A stretch of 64,000 nt of DNA from DATLRC01 sp035478435 (GTDB lineage Bacteria > Patescibacteriota > Saccharimonadia > Saccharimonadales > UBA4665): contig DATIJT010000009.1 in assembly GCA_035478435.1 (NCBI GenBank), positions 62,001 to 126,000 on the forward strand. The letters run 5' to 3'. Under the pieces are notes generated by a model. It saw only the letters and a list, made by a program, of their open reading frames with translations, was not told the origin of the DNA and searched no databases. Positions 34,886-43,584 of this stretch are shown one piece after another; position 1 is the first letter of the stretch, and every line of letters starts with the position of its first letter. The position numbers and the translations under genes are program-made.

Positions 34886-35179
34886 GGCTGCAGGGAGCGC
34901 CTGGTTCTGTGTGGCGATAGTTGCTAGATAATCTCTTAAGCCTGGAGATGGAGAACTTAGTTCGTGAAGGTTCCCGTTAATTATTCCCAGATCTGCCCCA
35001 TTTAGTTGGATGGTTAGGGGCCACTCTCTTTCCATTATCATTAAAAAGGCTAATTTAAGAGCACAATATTTGCCTGTTATAGATGCCTTGCCCATTGCTC
35101 GGGCAATTTCAAAAGCCTCCGTTCTGCATTCCAGGCTTAGTCTGTGCTCGGCGGAAGCGGTAGATGTTTGTAAGATCAT
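34883..35179 (-). CDS. Small hypothetical protein
   Basis: 98 residues from ATG 35179; an in-frame TTG 36 nt upstream is less likely. Mixed alpha/beta composition with a hydrophobic middle (YCALKLAFLMIM). No family recognised. Its last codons and stop come from the end of the adjoining palindromic element, so its true C-terminus may have been altered by that element. It could also be a chance frame. Confidence 0.45.
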   Translation of the reverse strand: MILQTSTASAEHRLSLECRTEAFEIARAMGKASITGKYCALKLAFLMIMEREWPLTIQLNGADLGIINGNLHELSSPSPGLRDYLATIATQNQALPAA

Positions 35180-35303
35180 TAATTTTAACTTTATAAGAAA
35201 AGTTGGGCCTGTCAATAATTTGCTAAACTGTAAGTGCTGGCTTAACTAATTAACCCGCGCAGATTTTCTTCAAAATTTTAAGCGAGTAAAGGAGTGAATT
35301 ATT

Positions 35304-35789
35304 ATGCAAAAAATTAGCCCATTTTTGTGGTTCGATAACCAGGCCGAGGAAGCGGCAAATTTTTATACCTCTGTTTTTAAAAACTCAAAAATCTTGAGTA
35401 CCACCCGCTACGACGAAGCGGCAGCCAAAGCCTCCGGCCAGGCAGCTGGCAGTGCCATGACCGTGGCCTTCCAGCTCGAAGGCCAGGACTTCACTGCCCT
35501 AAACGGCGGCCCAGCCTTCAAATTCACCGAAGCTATATCGTTCGTGGTCAACTGTGAAAGCCAAGAAGAAGTTGATGATCTGTGGGGCAAGCTGTCTGCC
35601 CATCCTGAATCCGAACAGTGCGGTTGGCTGAAGGACAAGTATGGCGTGTCCTGGCAGATCGTGCCGACGGCTTTAGGCGAGATGCTGGGCGACTCTGACC
35701 CCGCCAAAGCCAAGCGGGTCATGGGCGCCATGCTGCAGATGAAGAAAATCGACATTGAAGGCCTGAAGAAAGCCTACGACCAGGCTTAA
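35304..35789 (+). CDS. VOC-superfamily (PhnB-like glyoxalase fold) protein
   Basis: 161 residues, start well supported by AAAGGAG. Opens ISPFLWFDNQAEEAANFYTSVF, the signature of the PhnB-like / 3-demethylubiquinone-9 methyltransferase-named VOC subgroup, and contains FTALNGGPAFKF and CGWLKDKYGVSWQIVP. Despite the historic name these are not methyltransferases. The molecular function is unknown. Confidence 0.88.
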   Translation: MQKISPFLWFDNQAEEAANFYTSVFKNSKILSTTRYDEAAAKASGQAAGSAMTVAFQLEGQDFTALNGGPAFKFTEAISFVVNCESQEEVDDLWGKLSAHPESEQCGWLKDKYGVSWQIVPTALGEMLGDSDPAKAKRVMGAMLQMKKIDIEGLKKAYDQA

Positions 35790-35836
35790 GGCAAATAATT
35801 AAGCTGTGGATTAGCTCTAGCAGAATGGTGCCCGGG

Positions 35837-36679
35837 CTAAATAAATATGCTTACTAAAATGACAGCCACCAATAAGAAACTGGCAAAGACTTCCCCGCTC
35901 CGGACCTTTTCTTTCAGAATAAAGTAACTAGCTAAGTAGCGTAAAACGGGGCCTAGTAGCATGAGTAGCGACGTCAGCACCACACCCAGGGCCTTTATGG
36001 CGTATAAACCGGCAACGGCCGCTAGCGCGTAAAAAATACCGGCCGAGAAACTATAAGCAACTTTGCCTGGCGATAACCTATGCAGCTTTCGGACTGGGAA
36101 AAACAGCATTGTTAGCAGAAGTATGGCCGTAACGCGAAAGAAGGATATATACGCCGGGCCAATGTAAACCATAGCCACTTTATAAATGCTGGGCAACAGT
36201 GCGTAGAACACCGCTGAAAGCAAGAGGTAGGACATACCTTTCCTCTGCAGCTTACGCAGGCTCCTCCTGTGGGTTCCCCAGTACACAACGAACGCGCCCA
36301 GGATAAAAGCGACTAGAAAGCCTATGCGGCGCTCGGCCGGGAACAGAAAGTATCCCACCAGGCCAGCCAGGATAGGCTCGAAATCCAACATCGGTTCCCG
36401 CAGCGATAGGTCGTCTACCTTTAAACTTAGGTAATCAAAAATGTTGCCCGCGAAAGAAACGAGCGCGATCAGGGCGATCAGACCGAACGAAAATAATGAA
36501 AATTTCGGAAACGGCTGTTTGGTCACGATAATAAACAGTAGCAGCGATACGGACATCGCCAAGAATACCAGCGCCATAACTTGCCGGAAAGAAATATGAT
36601 TTTTGGAAAAATTCAGCTTATCGATCGTTGCGCCGATACTGACTCCGCCAATAGCGATAAGCGTAAACAGTAAACCCAT
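35837..36679 (-). CDS. EamA-family (drug/metabolite) transporter
   Basis: 280 residues, about ten TM helices arranged as two five-helix EamA repeats. The second repeat begins near MSYLLLSAVFYALLPSIYK and ends with ALGVVLTSLLMLLGPVLRYLASYFILKEKVRSGE, the typical EamA closing segment. A small-molecule exporter or permease of unknown substrate. Confidence 0.82.
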   Translation of the reverse strand: MGLLFTLIAIGGVSIGATIDKLNFSKNHISFRQVMALVFLAMSVSLLLFIIVTKQPFPKFSLFSFGLIALIALVSFAGNIFDYLSLKVDDLSLREPMLDFEPILAGLVGYFLFPAERRIGFLVAFILGAFVVYWGTHRRSLRKLQRKGMSYLLLSAVFYALLPSIYKVAMVYIGPAYISFFRVTAILLLTMLFFPVRKLHRLSPGKVAYSFSAGIFYALAAVAGLYAIKALGVVLTSLLMLLGPVLRYLASYFILKEKVRSGEVFASFLLVAVILVSIFI

Positions 36680-36717
36680 AAGCTTTATTGTATACTTTTA
36701 CTCTTGCTAAGGGATAG

Positions 36718-36842
36718 TACCTGACGCTCAAACCCCGTCATTCCCGCGAAGGCGGGAATCCAGTAAGTATAAAGAATCTCCTTATTAACTGGATCCCAGC
36801 CTGCGCTGGGATGACCGGACTGGGGGTTTTGAGAGTCAGGTG
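36718..36842. repeat. GCGAAGG-hairpin element, second full copy
   Basis: ~125 bp. Hairpins ATTCCCGC-GAAG-GCGGGAAT and ATCCCAGC-CTGC-GCTGGGAT lie within inverted ends (TACCTGACGCTCAAACCCC / GGGGTTTTGAGAGTCAGGT). Matches the element at 31810 in layout and end sequences. No gene inside. Confidence 0.85.
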
Positions 36843-36857
36843 GTAGTGTATTGAGTT

Positions 36858-36905
36858 TGCCGGCAGGATGGGTTGGAGTTTGAGGAGAGATTTGCAATGG
36901 GCTCA
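36858..36905. repeat. TGAACCCAT-family, truncated copy (right half only)
   Basis: TGCCGGCAGGATGGGTTGG through ATTTGCAATGGGCTCA closely matches the right half of the copy at 30446-30592. The left arm is missing; a GCGAAGG element lies immediately upstream. The last three bases form the stop codon of the minus-strand gene that follows. Confidence 0.75.
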
Positions 36906-37481
36906 CAGTAAGGTCAGTTGAACCATGGGCAACAGGGTCTCAGGATCCGTAACGTAGACAATGTAGTTTTTGAGTGCTGGGGTAAGTAATCGTGAAGCGT
37001 AAGTCGGTTTTAATATGAGCACGTTGGTATCTAATAGAATTTTTTCTATGAAACCAGTTACGCTAGATTTCTTAACGGTGCCTTTGCGGTAGCCAGATTG
37101 CTTATCAAGCCATAGTGACTCTACCGGGTCTTTGTGGCTTGTAATACGTACGCGGACTTTTCGGCCGTGGTAAGTTACTTGGTCACGGGCAATAAGTTGC
37201 TCTAATTGGGCGCTACTGATAGCTTGCATTTGTTGGGCCTGCACCTTTTTGATGTGGGCGTCCAGGCTGGCCCGGGTGACGTGAGTTTGGGCATCGTTGG
37301 CCAAAACCGCCGGGTTCAAAAGGTGGCCGCTGCTGGCCGACTCTAGATAGTTGGTAATCGAATTTTCGGAGTGTTCGGCTTCGTGCTTGGCGGCTTCTGC
37401 CGTGGCGGCCGAAATAAAGGCCGCCTGGAAATCAGCCACCAGCAGTGACCCTGAAACGGTATGCCTAGCTTCTCTTTTCAT
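36903..37481 (-). CDS. Hypothetical protein
   Basis: 192 residues. The N-terminal half is Ala-rich and helical with several Gln/His; the C-terminal half is beta-rich (GRKVRVRITSHKDPVESLWL). No signal peptide or membrane helix is visible and no family is recognised. The TGA stop lies exactly in the terminal TGAGCCCAT of the truncated repeat, so the present C-terminus may have been set by that element. Confidence 0.6.
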   Translation of the reverse strand: MKREARHTVSGSLLVADFQAAFISAATAEAAKHEAEHSENSITNYLESASSGHLLNPAVLANDAQTHVTRASLDAHIKKVQAQQMQAISSAQLEQLIARDQVTYHGRKVRVRITSHKDPVESLWLDKQSGYRKGTVKKSSVTGFIEKILLDTNVLILKPTYASRLLTPALKNYIVYVTDPETLLPMVQLTLL

Positions 37482-37526
37482 ATATTTATTCTAACAGCCG
37501 AATACAGAGTGGATATGATTAATAGA

Positions 37527-38195
37527 TTAGAGCTTTGCTAATCTCTCGATTAGCGGTAGGGATTGCTTAGGAGAAATAATTGTTTGGCGAATGATTGTCC
37601 TAAAATGCCCGCCCGGAGTATATATGATCCTGAAGTCATTGAGATGGGTGTGATTGGTGATTTCATTGGCGACCTCCTCTGGGTCAATCATCCGATCTCT
37701 AGTAGGCAGCAACATAATAATGTGCTTGTCTTTCATTGTTCCTACTGGCGTATAAATATTTACTCTTTGCCATTTTTTGGCTAACTCGGAGCGGCTTAAT
37801 TTCCAGTGTTTTTGTAGGGATTTTTTAGAAGGAATATGGGTCATATCCCCGCCGGTGATTACTAGAAGTTTGTCTAAAATTGGATATCTCCTGACCAAGT
37901 TGTAGCCCACTAAACCACCCAGGCTGACTCCTACAATGATCGTATCTTTTACCATTAAGTGTTCTTTTTCTAGCACGGACGCTGTTTCATCCATCAAATC
38001 TATCAGGTCTTTCGGATTCCGCCGCTTTAGGACGTCTCGAAAATCCATGACAAAAAGCGTATAACCCCGATTCTTTAACAGTTTCAAATGTCTTTTAGCC
38101 TGCCAAGCATAGCCACGATATCCAAGCATATAGACGATAGTCTTGCCATTAGGCTTGATAGGATTAATTTTCTGGATGCTACGGATGAAACTCAT
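37527..38195 (-). CDS. Alpha/beta hydrolase-fold protein
   Basis: 222 residues. The nucleophile elbow is GVSLGGLVGYNL (GxSxG), a candidate acid is in PTRDRMIDPEEV, and the catalytic His in PGGHFRTII. The N-terminal strand KTIVYMLGYRGYAW supplies the oxyanion region. No signal peptide, so cytoplasmic. The substrate is unknown. Confidence 0.8.
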   Translation of the reverse strand: MSFIRSIQKINPIKPNGKTIVYMLGYRGYAWQAKRHLKLLKNRGYTLFVMDFRDVLKRRNPKDLIDLMDETASVLEKEHLMVKDTIIVGVSLGGLVGYNLVRRYPILDKLLVITGGDMTHIPSKKSLQKHWKLSRSELAKKWQRVNIYTPVGTMKDKHIIMLLPTRDRMIDPEEVANEITNHTHLNDFRIIYTPGGHFRTIIRQTIISPKQSLPLIERLAKL

Positions 38196-38243
38196 TGTTA
38201 AATTGTAGCAAAGTGTTTAGGCTGTCCATGGTATTGTTAAACC

Positions 38244-38930
38244 ATGCGTCTGTCCGTGATGATTAAAACTTTCACCGACCGCTTCCCTTTCGTCGGACCG
38301 ATATTTTGGATGGCCAGCATCCAGTACTACATTATCCAGATAATTGTCGCTTTGGCATGGATGATTCCCTAGAGCCTCTTAAACAATACCATCAGCGACC
38401 TGGGCAACACGGCTTGTGGCGTTTACGATGGAAGGTCTGTCTGCTCACCGTTGCACAGCTTGATGAACGCTTCTTTTATAACCTTGGGCGTCACCATGGT
38501 CGTGGGCGCGGTGCTTATCTACCAAGAATTTAAAGAAAGCGCCGGTTCAGCGATAGGCTTTGGTTTTATGGCCGCCGCCGGGTTCGGCACTCTAATAGTT
38601 GGGCTGGTTCCGGAAAACAGCCTGAGTGGGCTGCATTTTATTGGCGCTTTGCTGCCGTTTTTAGTTGGGAACCTGGGGTTAATAATACTCGGCCTGGCGC
38701 TAGATATCCCCAGGTCGCTGCGCTTTTACACCCTACTTTCCGGCGTTATGTCTTTGCTGGCGCTGGCCTTTTTTACTACCCACAATTATCTAGGTATTGG
38801 CATAGGTGGCATGGAACGTTTAACGGCCTACCCGCAAACGATGTGGCTGATAGTCTTCGGAGTTTACATCTCCAGTAATCACATCCGCTCCGTGAAATCA
38901 ACGGCAGCTAAAAATAAAACTTTGGCTTGA
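38244..38930 (+). pseudogene. DUF998-family membrane protein interrupted by an in-frame amber codon
   Basis: From ATG 38244 the frame reads 42 codons to a TAG at 38370-38372 and then continues in the same frame to 38930. The sequence after the stop, SLLNNTISDLGNTACGVYDG, is the conserved DUF998 segment, normally preceded by Pro-Tyr; the TAG sits where Tyr (TAC or TAT) is expected. Without the stop the protein would be ~228 residues with six to seven TM helices. Explanations: recent nonsense mutation, assembly error, or readthrough. An internal start at 38451 would lack the first two helices. Confidence 0.8.
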
Positions 38931-39039
38931 ATGGTTAGCAGCGAAGGGCGGAGTCAAACCTCTATTATTCCGGGCCACGCGAAAATTTCTAAACTAGATA
39001 TGGTTAATGAATTAGAACTTTGCTAAAGTTATAGTCAGT

Positions 39040-39480
39040 ATGGACCAACCAATATCAGCCCCAACGAACCCACCGCAAAAAATTGTTATCGTCGAAGATA
39101 ATGCCAGTTTGGCTGAAATATACAAAACCAGACTTGAGCTACTGGGCTATACCTGTTTTATAGCCTATAACGGCATAACCGGCCTTTACTTTATACAAAA
39201 AGAACAGCCGGATTTAGTGCTACTGGACCTGATGGTGCCCGACATTGCCGGCGACCAGATTCTACTCCGGATGCGTGCCAGCAATTGGGGTAAAAATATC
39301 CCGGTTTTCATTATTTCTAACTTGAATGAGGCCGACGCCCCGGCGGGCTTGCGCGATCTCGGCATAGCCGGTTACGCCGTCAAAGCCAACTTAGCGGACG
39401 ACCAAATCGACCAGATAGTTAACGGTATCCTCCGACCCAACCAACAAACTCCAGCTCAAGACCAACAGGCGGTGGTGTAA
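39040..39480 (+). CDS. Single-domain response regulator
   Basis: 146 residues, receiver domain preceded by ~12 disordered residues and followed by a Gln-rich tail. Acidic pocket IVIVEDNASL, phospho-acceptor Asp63 in LVLLDLMVPD, switch Ser in IISNLNEAD and Lys in GYAVKANL. No output domain and no adjacent kinase; it could partner the PAS kinase at 26-27 kb, but that is speculation. Confidence 0.88.
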   Translation: MDQPISAPTNPPQKIVIVEDNASLAEIYKTRLELLGYTCFIAYNGITGLYFIQKEQPDLVLLDLMVPDIAGDQILLRMRASNWGKNIPVFIISNLNEADAPAGLRDLGIAGYAVKANLADDQIDQIVNGILRPNQQTPAQDQQAVV

Positions 39481-39551
39481 ATAGTTCTATTTCACATCGG
39501 CAGTTAACAACCCACTAAGGTTAATTGTCGTGGCTAAAGCCTTGGCTGGCT

Positions 39552-39905
39552 TCAAAATAGGTTTACTCTTTCGATTGCTGCCGGGACTTGGGTCATAACA
39601 TGCTTGCCGAATGCGCCAATGCTACTTGAAACGCCAGTTTTTGTTTTGTCTAACGAAATGAAGGCATTGGCTATTTTATCGGCAGCTTCGGGGCGGGCTG
39701 TTAAGTAAGCTTTAATCTTTTCACTATCATCCGGTGATTCTTCGGGCTCTTGAGTGCGGTGATACATGTAGGCGCCACAGGCGATTTCGTCTGGGCTAAA
39801 GCCCTGATCGAGTAACTTTTGCCGTGCTTCGTAAAAAGGCATTGATTGCTCGCTGAGTTCGCCAAGTCGATTTGCGGCCAATTCTTGTCTATTTGGTTGA
39901 GCCAT
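39552..39905 (-). CDS. Small hypothetical protein
   Basis: 117 residues, soluble, largely helical, with a QGFSPDEIACGAYMYHRTQ stretch. No recognised domain. The start is supported by its position directly after a non-coding gap and an absence of longer alternatives. Function unknown. Confidence 0.55.
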   Translation of the reverse strand: MAQPNRQELAANRLGELSEQSMPFYEARQKLLDQGFSPDEIACGAYMYHRTQEPEESPDDSEKIKAYLTARPEAADKIANAFISLDKTKTGVSSSIGAFGKHVMTQVPAAIERVNLF

Positions 39906-40029
39906 ATGATTATCTTAACAAAGAAGCTGCGTATCTCTTAGACATTCTTTTAGTTATCGTCAACTTGTTCAGGCCACTGCTCATTATCCGCTTGCAAAAC
40001 TACGATTAATAGTGTTTTATGTATAAAAC

Positions 40030-41079
40030 ATGCGCCACCACAGAAGGGCTAAAACTGCTGAGGCTCCCAGACGTCCCCTATCTGGTTGGATTAGGGGCAA
40101 TCGTCTAGTAGCCGGTTTAGCCTTAGCCGGTATGCTAGGAGGCAACGTATTAGCCGCTAATGCCTCCTCTGAAACTCATTTTCAACCTGCTAAACGGGCA
40201 GCCCTGGCTGGCCGGACGGCTATACAGTGGTCAGGTCTGGCCGGCTTTGAATTGTCGGTGCCAAAAGACGTCTCTACCGAGCCCTCAGACGTTACGTTAA
40301 ATGTCGCATCCAATACCAGCTATGCTCTCATAAGCTTTGTGACTGTTAAAAATGGCAATAGACATGTAAGTGGTTCTTTAGTCTATGAACGCAATTATGC
40401 CCAGACCACATTGGTAGGAGACCATCCACCCGGAAAGGATTATTGGAGAAATCTGCCGTTAAAATTACCGAAGGATGATTATGAACTTTATATGGCGAGC
40501 GACGGCCAAGCGACGCTTCAGCTCTCTGCAGCGAATATAAAAGGTCAGAAGAACTATAGGGCCAACGGGAAAATTGTGGCCAAAGCTGGCTTACTGTCTG
40601 CCAGCTGTCCTACTTCGAATGTGGGCTGCGATCCGAAAAGCGGTTATGGAGAGGACAGCCGGTATAGCTTCGGTGGACGTAGAGAAAATATCAAGAACCA
40701 AGGCATAGTCTGGGAATGGGCGTATGCAGGCAATGCCAAGGGCGGCAGCGTTTTAGACCGGCGACCTAAAACAATGACAATTTGTGGTTATGCCCGTGAA
40801 CTTTCGGACACTAACCATCCGTTAGGATGTGACCACGATCAGCGTCCGATCGACATAACGGTTAATAATCTGCCAATTGAATTAGAAAACGACGTTCGCG
40901 ATTTAGAGGGTGAAGCATTTACCTTAACTGGCAGTGGTGGCCCAGAAATGAGTTTAGCGATCTCAGGATGGCCCGGTTTAACTTATTTGGGGTTTCGGGC
41001 TAGTACGGTTGGCTTGTCTGAAATACAAGACGCCAGAATGGGTGCTTACGGCTTTTGGTATAGCTACGACATAAAGTAA
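40030..41079 (+). CDS. Secreted hypothetical protein
   Basis: 349 residues. A long basic N-terminus is followed by a hydrophobic core (LVAGLALAGMLGGNVLA) and a likely signal peptidase site after residue ~46 (VLAANA). The mature part is beta-rich with a domain resembling exported beta-sandwich modules (YALISFVTVKNGNRHVSGS) and two Cys pairs that may form disulfides. No enzyme motif recognised. Confidence 0.65.
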   Translation: MRHHRRAKTAEAPRRPLSGWIRGNRLVAGLALAGMLGGNVLAANASSETHFQPAKRAALAGRTAIQWSGLAGFELSVPKDVSTEPSDVTLNVASNTSYALISFVTVKNGNRHVSGSLVYERNYAQTTLVGDHPPGKDYWRNLPLKLPKDDYELYMASDGQATLQLSAANIKGQKNYRANGKIVAKAGLLSASCPTSNVGCDPKSGYGEDSRYSFGGRRENIKNQGIVWEWAYAGNAKGGSVLDRRPKTMTICGYARELSDTNHPLGCDHDQRPIDITVNNLPIELENDVRDLEGEAFTLTGSGGPEMSLAISGWPGLTYLGFRASTVGLSEIQDARMGAYGFWYSYDIK

Positions 41080-41152
41080 TCGACAGGAACAAATCTCATT
41101 AAAATTATAAAAGACTGCTTATATTTAATTAAAAGGTGTTACAGACATATCT

Positions 41153-42100
41153 TTATGAAATTCTGTGGAAGAAGTTTCTCTCTAAGTTCTCAGGTCGAAC
41201 AAATGCTCCTTCTAGAGTTGATGCAACGTAGAAATCTATCGAGATGTCACTATTGGAATAAAGGGCTCCTTCTAAAAGCCGACCTGATCCAGCCACGCTT
41301 GCTACTTTAGGCTCTTTTTCCAGAGCCCCATAGCAAGCTTCGGCTAAAGATTCAAACGAAGCCTCAACCTCAGCTTTATCCTTCTGGCTGATGGCTATGA
41401 TGTCCAAATCGCCATACATGCCTGGTTTAATAGCAAAGCTGGGGCCACCTTGACCGCTAGAGCTGCCAGTTAAGTAATAATGAATTTCTTCTTCAAGTCC
41501 GGCTTGGCGCAGGTGGGCTACAAACTCGCAGTCTTCTATGCAAAGGGCGGTATATCTTATAGCTTCAAGTTTGCTTTCTAAGAAATTTCTACCTTGGAAT
41601 ACGGATGCTGGTCTAGGCGCGTAGGCTGCTTGATGCATGAATTCGGGTATATAGCGGCAGACACCACTAGTATTGGGCGGTATGACTACAATAGACGATC
41701 CGGGGAACAGAAGCGGAGCGATCATATCATAGGCGGTACCGGAAGGCATGACATGCTTTTCTCTCATGGGGCCTTCGCCAGTGACAGCGACCGCATAAAG
41801 TTTAGTGTCCTTTGAGGGTAGTCTTCCCAAGGCCATCATGAAGGCGTCTTCAACATCAGTTAGGCTACGCTCAACCGTGTGGCCGCCATAACCCTCATGC
41901 TCACCAGCCAAGATACAAGCAACTCGCCGATCACTAAACGGCGCCTCGGCAAGCGCTAGCTGTCCAAGTAAATCGGCCTTAATCCGATCCATCTGCCTGG
42001 GTATGGGCCCGAGCGGAAACGCATCAATAACGATAGCACCCACCGGCATTACCCGGGGAAATCTATTTATATCGATTCCTAGAATGGTTGACTCGCTCAT
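41153..42100 (-). CDS. Nucleotidyltransferase-fold protein with unassigned N-terminal domain
   Basis: 315 residues. In the C-terminal half LTGSSSG (residues 211-216) followed by YGDLDIIAIS (229-238) matches the GS-x-G ... DxD motif of DNA polymerase beta-type nucleotidyltransferases, with a possible third Asp289 in ISIDFYV. A long insert separates the two halves of the motif. The first ~170 residues have no recognised family. Its ATG overlaps the stop of the upstream HTH-Nudix gene (TAATG), so the two are coupled. Confidence 0.6.
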   Translation of the reverse strand: MSESTILGIDINRFPRVMPVGAIVIDAFPLGPIPRQMDRIKADLLGQLALAEAPFSDRRVACILAGEHEGYGGHTVERSLTDVEDAFMMALGRLPSKDTKLYAVAVTGEGPMREKHVMPSGTAYDMIAPLLFPGSSIVVIPPNTSGVCRYIPEFMHQAAYAPRPASVFQGRNFLESKLEAIRYTALCIEDCEFVAHLRQAGLEEEIHYYLTGSSSGQGGPSFAIKPGMYGDLDIIAISQKDKAEVEASFESLAEACYGALEKEPKVASVAGSGRLLEGALYSNSDISIDFYVASTLEGAFVRPENLERNFFHRIS

Positions 42101-42807
42101 TAGTAGTCTCCTGGAGGATAGAAAATATCCTGCTCCTTGTAGAAGTTGCCGTTCTCTAAATCCTGAATATTAGCCAGCGTGGAGGCAAATACTTTGTCCT
42201 CTGCGCGTAAGTCCTTTAAAGTCATCCAGGCATTTGTGCCGCCGCTATAGGTATTGCTTAGTTCGCCTGATATATCTGTTGCTTTTAAGATGACGAACAG
42301 TTTATCTTCCAGTAGCTCATTGCTGATCTCGTCGTAATCACGTACACGCCGAAAGCCGTGAATTTTAAACTTTGCCTCCAAACTGGTTTGCCTTTTAAGT
42401 TGTCGCTTGGCTGTAGCTTCAAATGGCTCGCCCCACTCTGCTCTGCCGTGAATCTCGCTCCAAAAACCAAAGTATGGATTTCGCAAACGGTTTTGGACTA
42501 GATAGACAGTTTCGTTGTTCGCGTTCTTTTTAGCTATTACCATTAGTACAGAAACTTTAGGTTGCTTTTGCACCACTCTCTTCGGCTCGTCTAGGTTGTT
42601 GGCAAATTCCTTGCCTGCAGGAGTAAGCTGGTACATACCATTATTCAGTTTTTCAATGTATCCAAGCTTTGTAAGTTTACGCAAATGAAATTTAAAATTA
42701 TCACTGGTATAGCCAGTAGGACGCATCAAAGAGCTGAATCGTTCGGCTTGAGAGTACCTCAAGGAATGCAAGATAGATACTTGAGTTGGCTGAAGTTGCG
42801 TAATCAT
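42100..42807 (-). CDS. Winged-HTH protein with degenerate Nudix domain (putative ligand-sensing regulator)
   Basis: 235 residues. Residues 1-75 form a MarR-like winged helix (VSILHSLRYSQ ... HLRKLTKLGYIEKLNNGMYQLT). Residues ~85-225 are a Nudix domain whose box starts GRAEWGEPFEATAKR but continues QLKRQTS, lacking the catalytic Glu residues. As in NrtR-type regulators, a non-hydrolytic Nudix domain bound to a DNA-binding domain suggests ligand sensing. An extended -10 (TG-T-TATAAT) and a 28-bp palindrome lie upstream. Confidence 0.75.
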   Translation of the reverse strand: MITQLQPTQVSILHSLRYSQAERFSSLMRPTGYTSDNFKFHLRKLTKLGYIEKLNNGMYQLTPAGKEFANNLDEPKRVVQKQPKVSVLMVIAKKNANNETVYLVQNRLRNPYFGFWSEIHGRAEWGEPFEATAKRQLKRQTSLEAKFKIHGFRRVRDYDEISNELLEDKLFVILKATDISGELSNTYSGGTNAWMTLKDLRAEDKVFASTLANIQDLENGNFYKEQDIFYPPGDY

Positions 42808-42830
42808 TAGAAATCTTACCTATTTTACAT

Positions 42831-42839
42831 ATTATAACA
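42831..42839 (-). promoter_or_regulatory. Extended -10 promoter element for the HTH-Nudix gene
   Basis: On the minus strand TGTTATAAT, a TG-n-TATAAT extended -10, lies ~24 nt upstream of the ATG. No good -35 is seen, as is usual for extended -10 promoters. Confidence 0.55.
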
Positions 42840-42861
42840 TACTAAACTTGATCTCACTATT

Positions 42862-42889
42862 GTTCCAGGGTATCAAATTACCCTAGAAC
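42862..42889. promoter_or_regulatory. Operator-like interrupted palindrome in a divergent promoter region
   Basis: GTTCCAGGGTA and TACCCTAGAAC are inverted repeats (10 of 11 matches) separated by 6 nt, centred between two divergent gene pairs. The symmetry and half-site spacing suit a dimeric winged-HTH protein; the neighbouring HTH-Nudix protein is the obvious candidate. Confidence 0.6.
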
Positions 42890-42948
42890 TCCCAACTAAC
42901 AGTGACTACAGTAAGAATAAATTAACGGGTGGATAAAGAGGAGTTATG

Positions 42949-43584
42949 ATGATTACACCAGCAGAGAGTCCTAGCTTTACAGTTATAGGCCAGACACCTT
43001 GGGAAGAACTAGAGCCAATGTTACGGGAAGTCACGCTACTTGGCCAGCCCGACACAAGGCCATACGCCAACGCAACTATAAGCATCGAGCGTTTTAGGCT
43101 ATCAGAATTAGCATCAACCACTAGATACGTAGAAGAAGAATTGCTGTCAGTACAAGGGCTTATTAGAGCTTCACTACTGCCGCAAGGCTATGACCAATTA
43201 GACCTTAGAGAGGGTGGTGTCGTAATCGATGGCGGCGAAGGCCCTAAGCGAATAATCCCGCCCATAGTAGAGCGATTTGAGCCTGACGGTACGCATAAAT
43301 ATATTCTGGATGGCTCCCACCGCGCGCAGCTAGCCCGGCAAGTTGGTGAGCAAGCAGGCGAAGACGATCCTGAGCTGACAGTTGTATATGTCCGGGATGG
43401 CATCACCCATCCGCCTTACGCCCGTCCCAACCTCTGGGAGGAAGTTAAGATTCTAGCAGAGCGCCCAGGAGATAAGTCTACTTGGAAGAATTATCGTGAT
43501 TTTCCCAATCGTTACGCTCTCTATCGTGATTACAGCCACATCGTCGATAGCGCTCCCCGCGGCCTAGATAACGGCAAGCAATAA
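42949..43584 (+). CDS. ParB/sulfiredoxin-fold-like protein
   Basis: 211 residues. The segment IVERFEPDGTHKYILDGSHRAQLAR (positions ~107-130) resembles the nucleotide-binding box of ParB/Srx-like domains (DGxHR), a fold used by CTPases, nucleases and small-molecule kinases. The rest is unassigned. Of two adjacent ATGs, the second (42949) gives proper 5-nt spacing from GAGGAG. It overlaps the next gene by one base (TAATG). Confidence 0.55.
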   Translation: MITPAESPSFTVIGQTPWEELEPMLREVTLLGQPDTRPYANATISIERFRLSELASTTRYVEEELLSVQGLIRASLLPQGYDQLDLREGGVVIDGGEGPKRIIPPIVERFEPDGTHKYILDGSHRAQLARQVGEQAGEDDPELTVVYVRDGITHPPYARPNLWEEVKILAERPGDKSTWKNYRDFPNRYALYRDYSHIVDSAPRGLDNGKQ

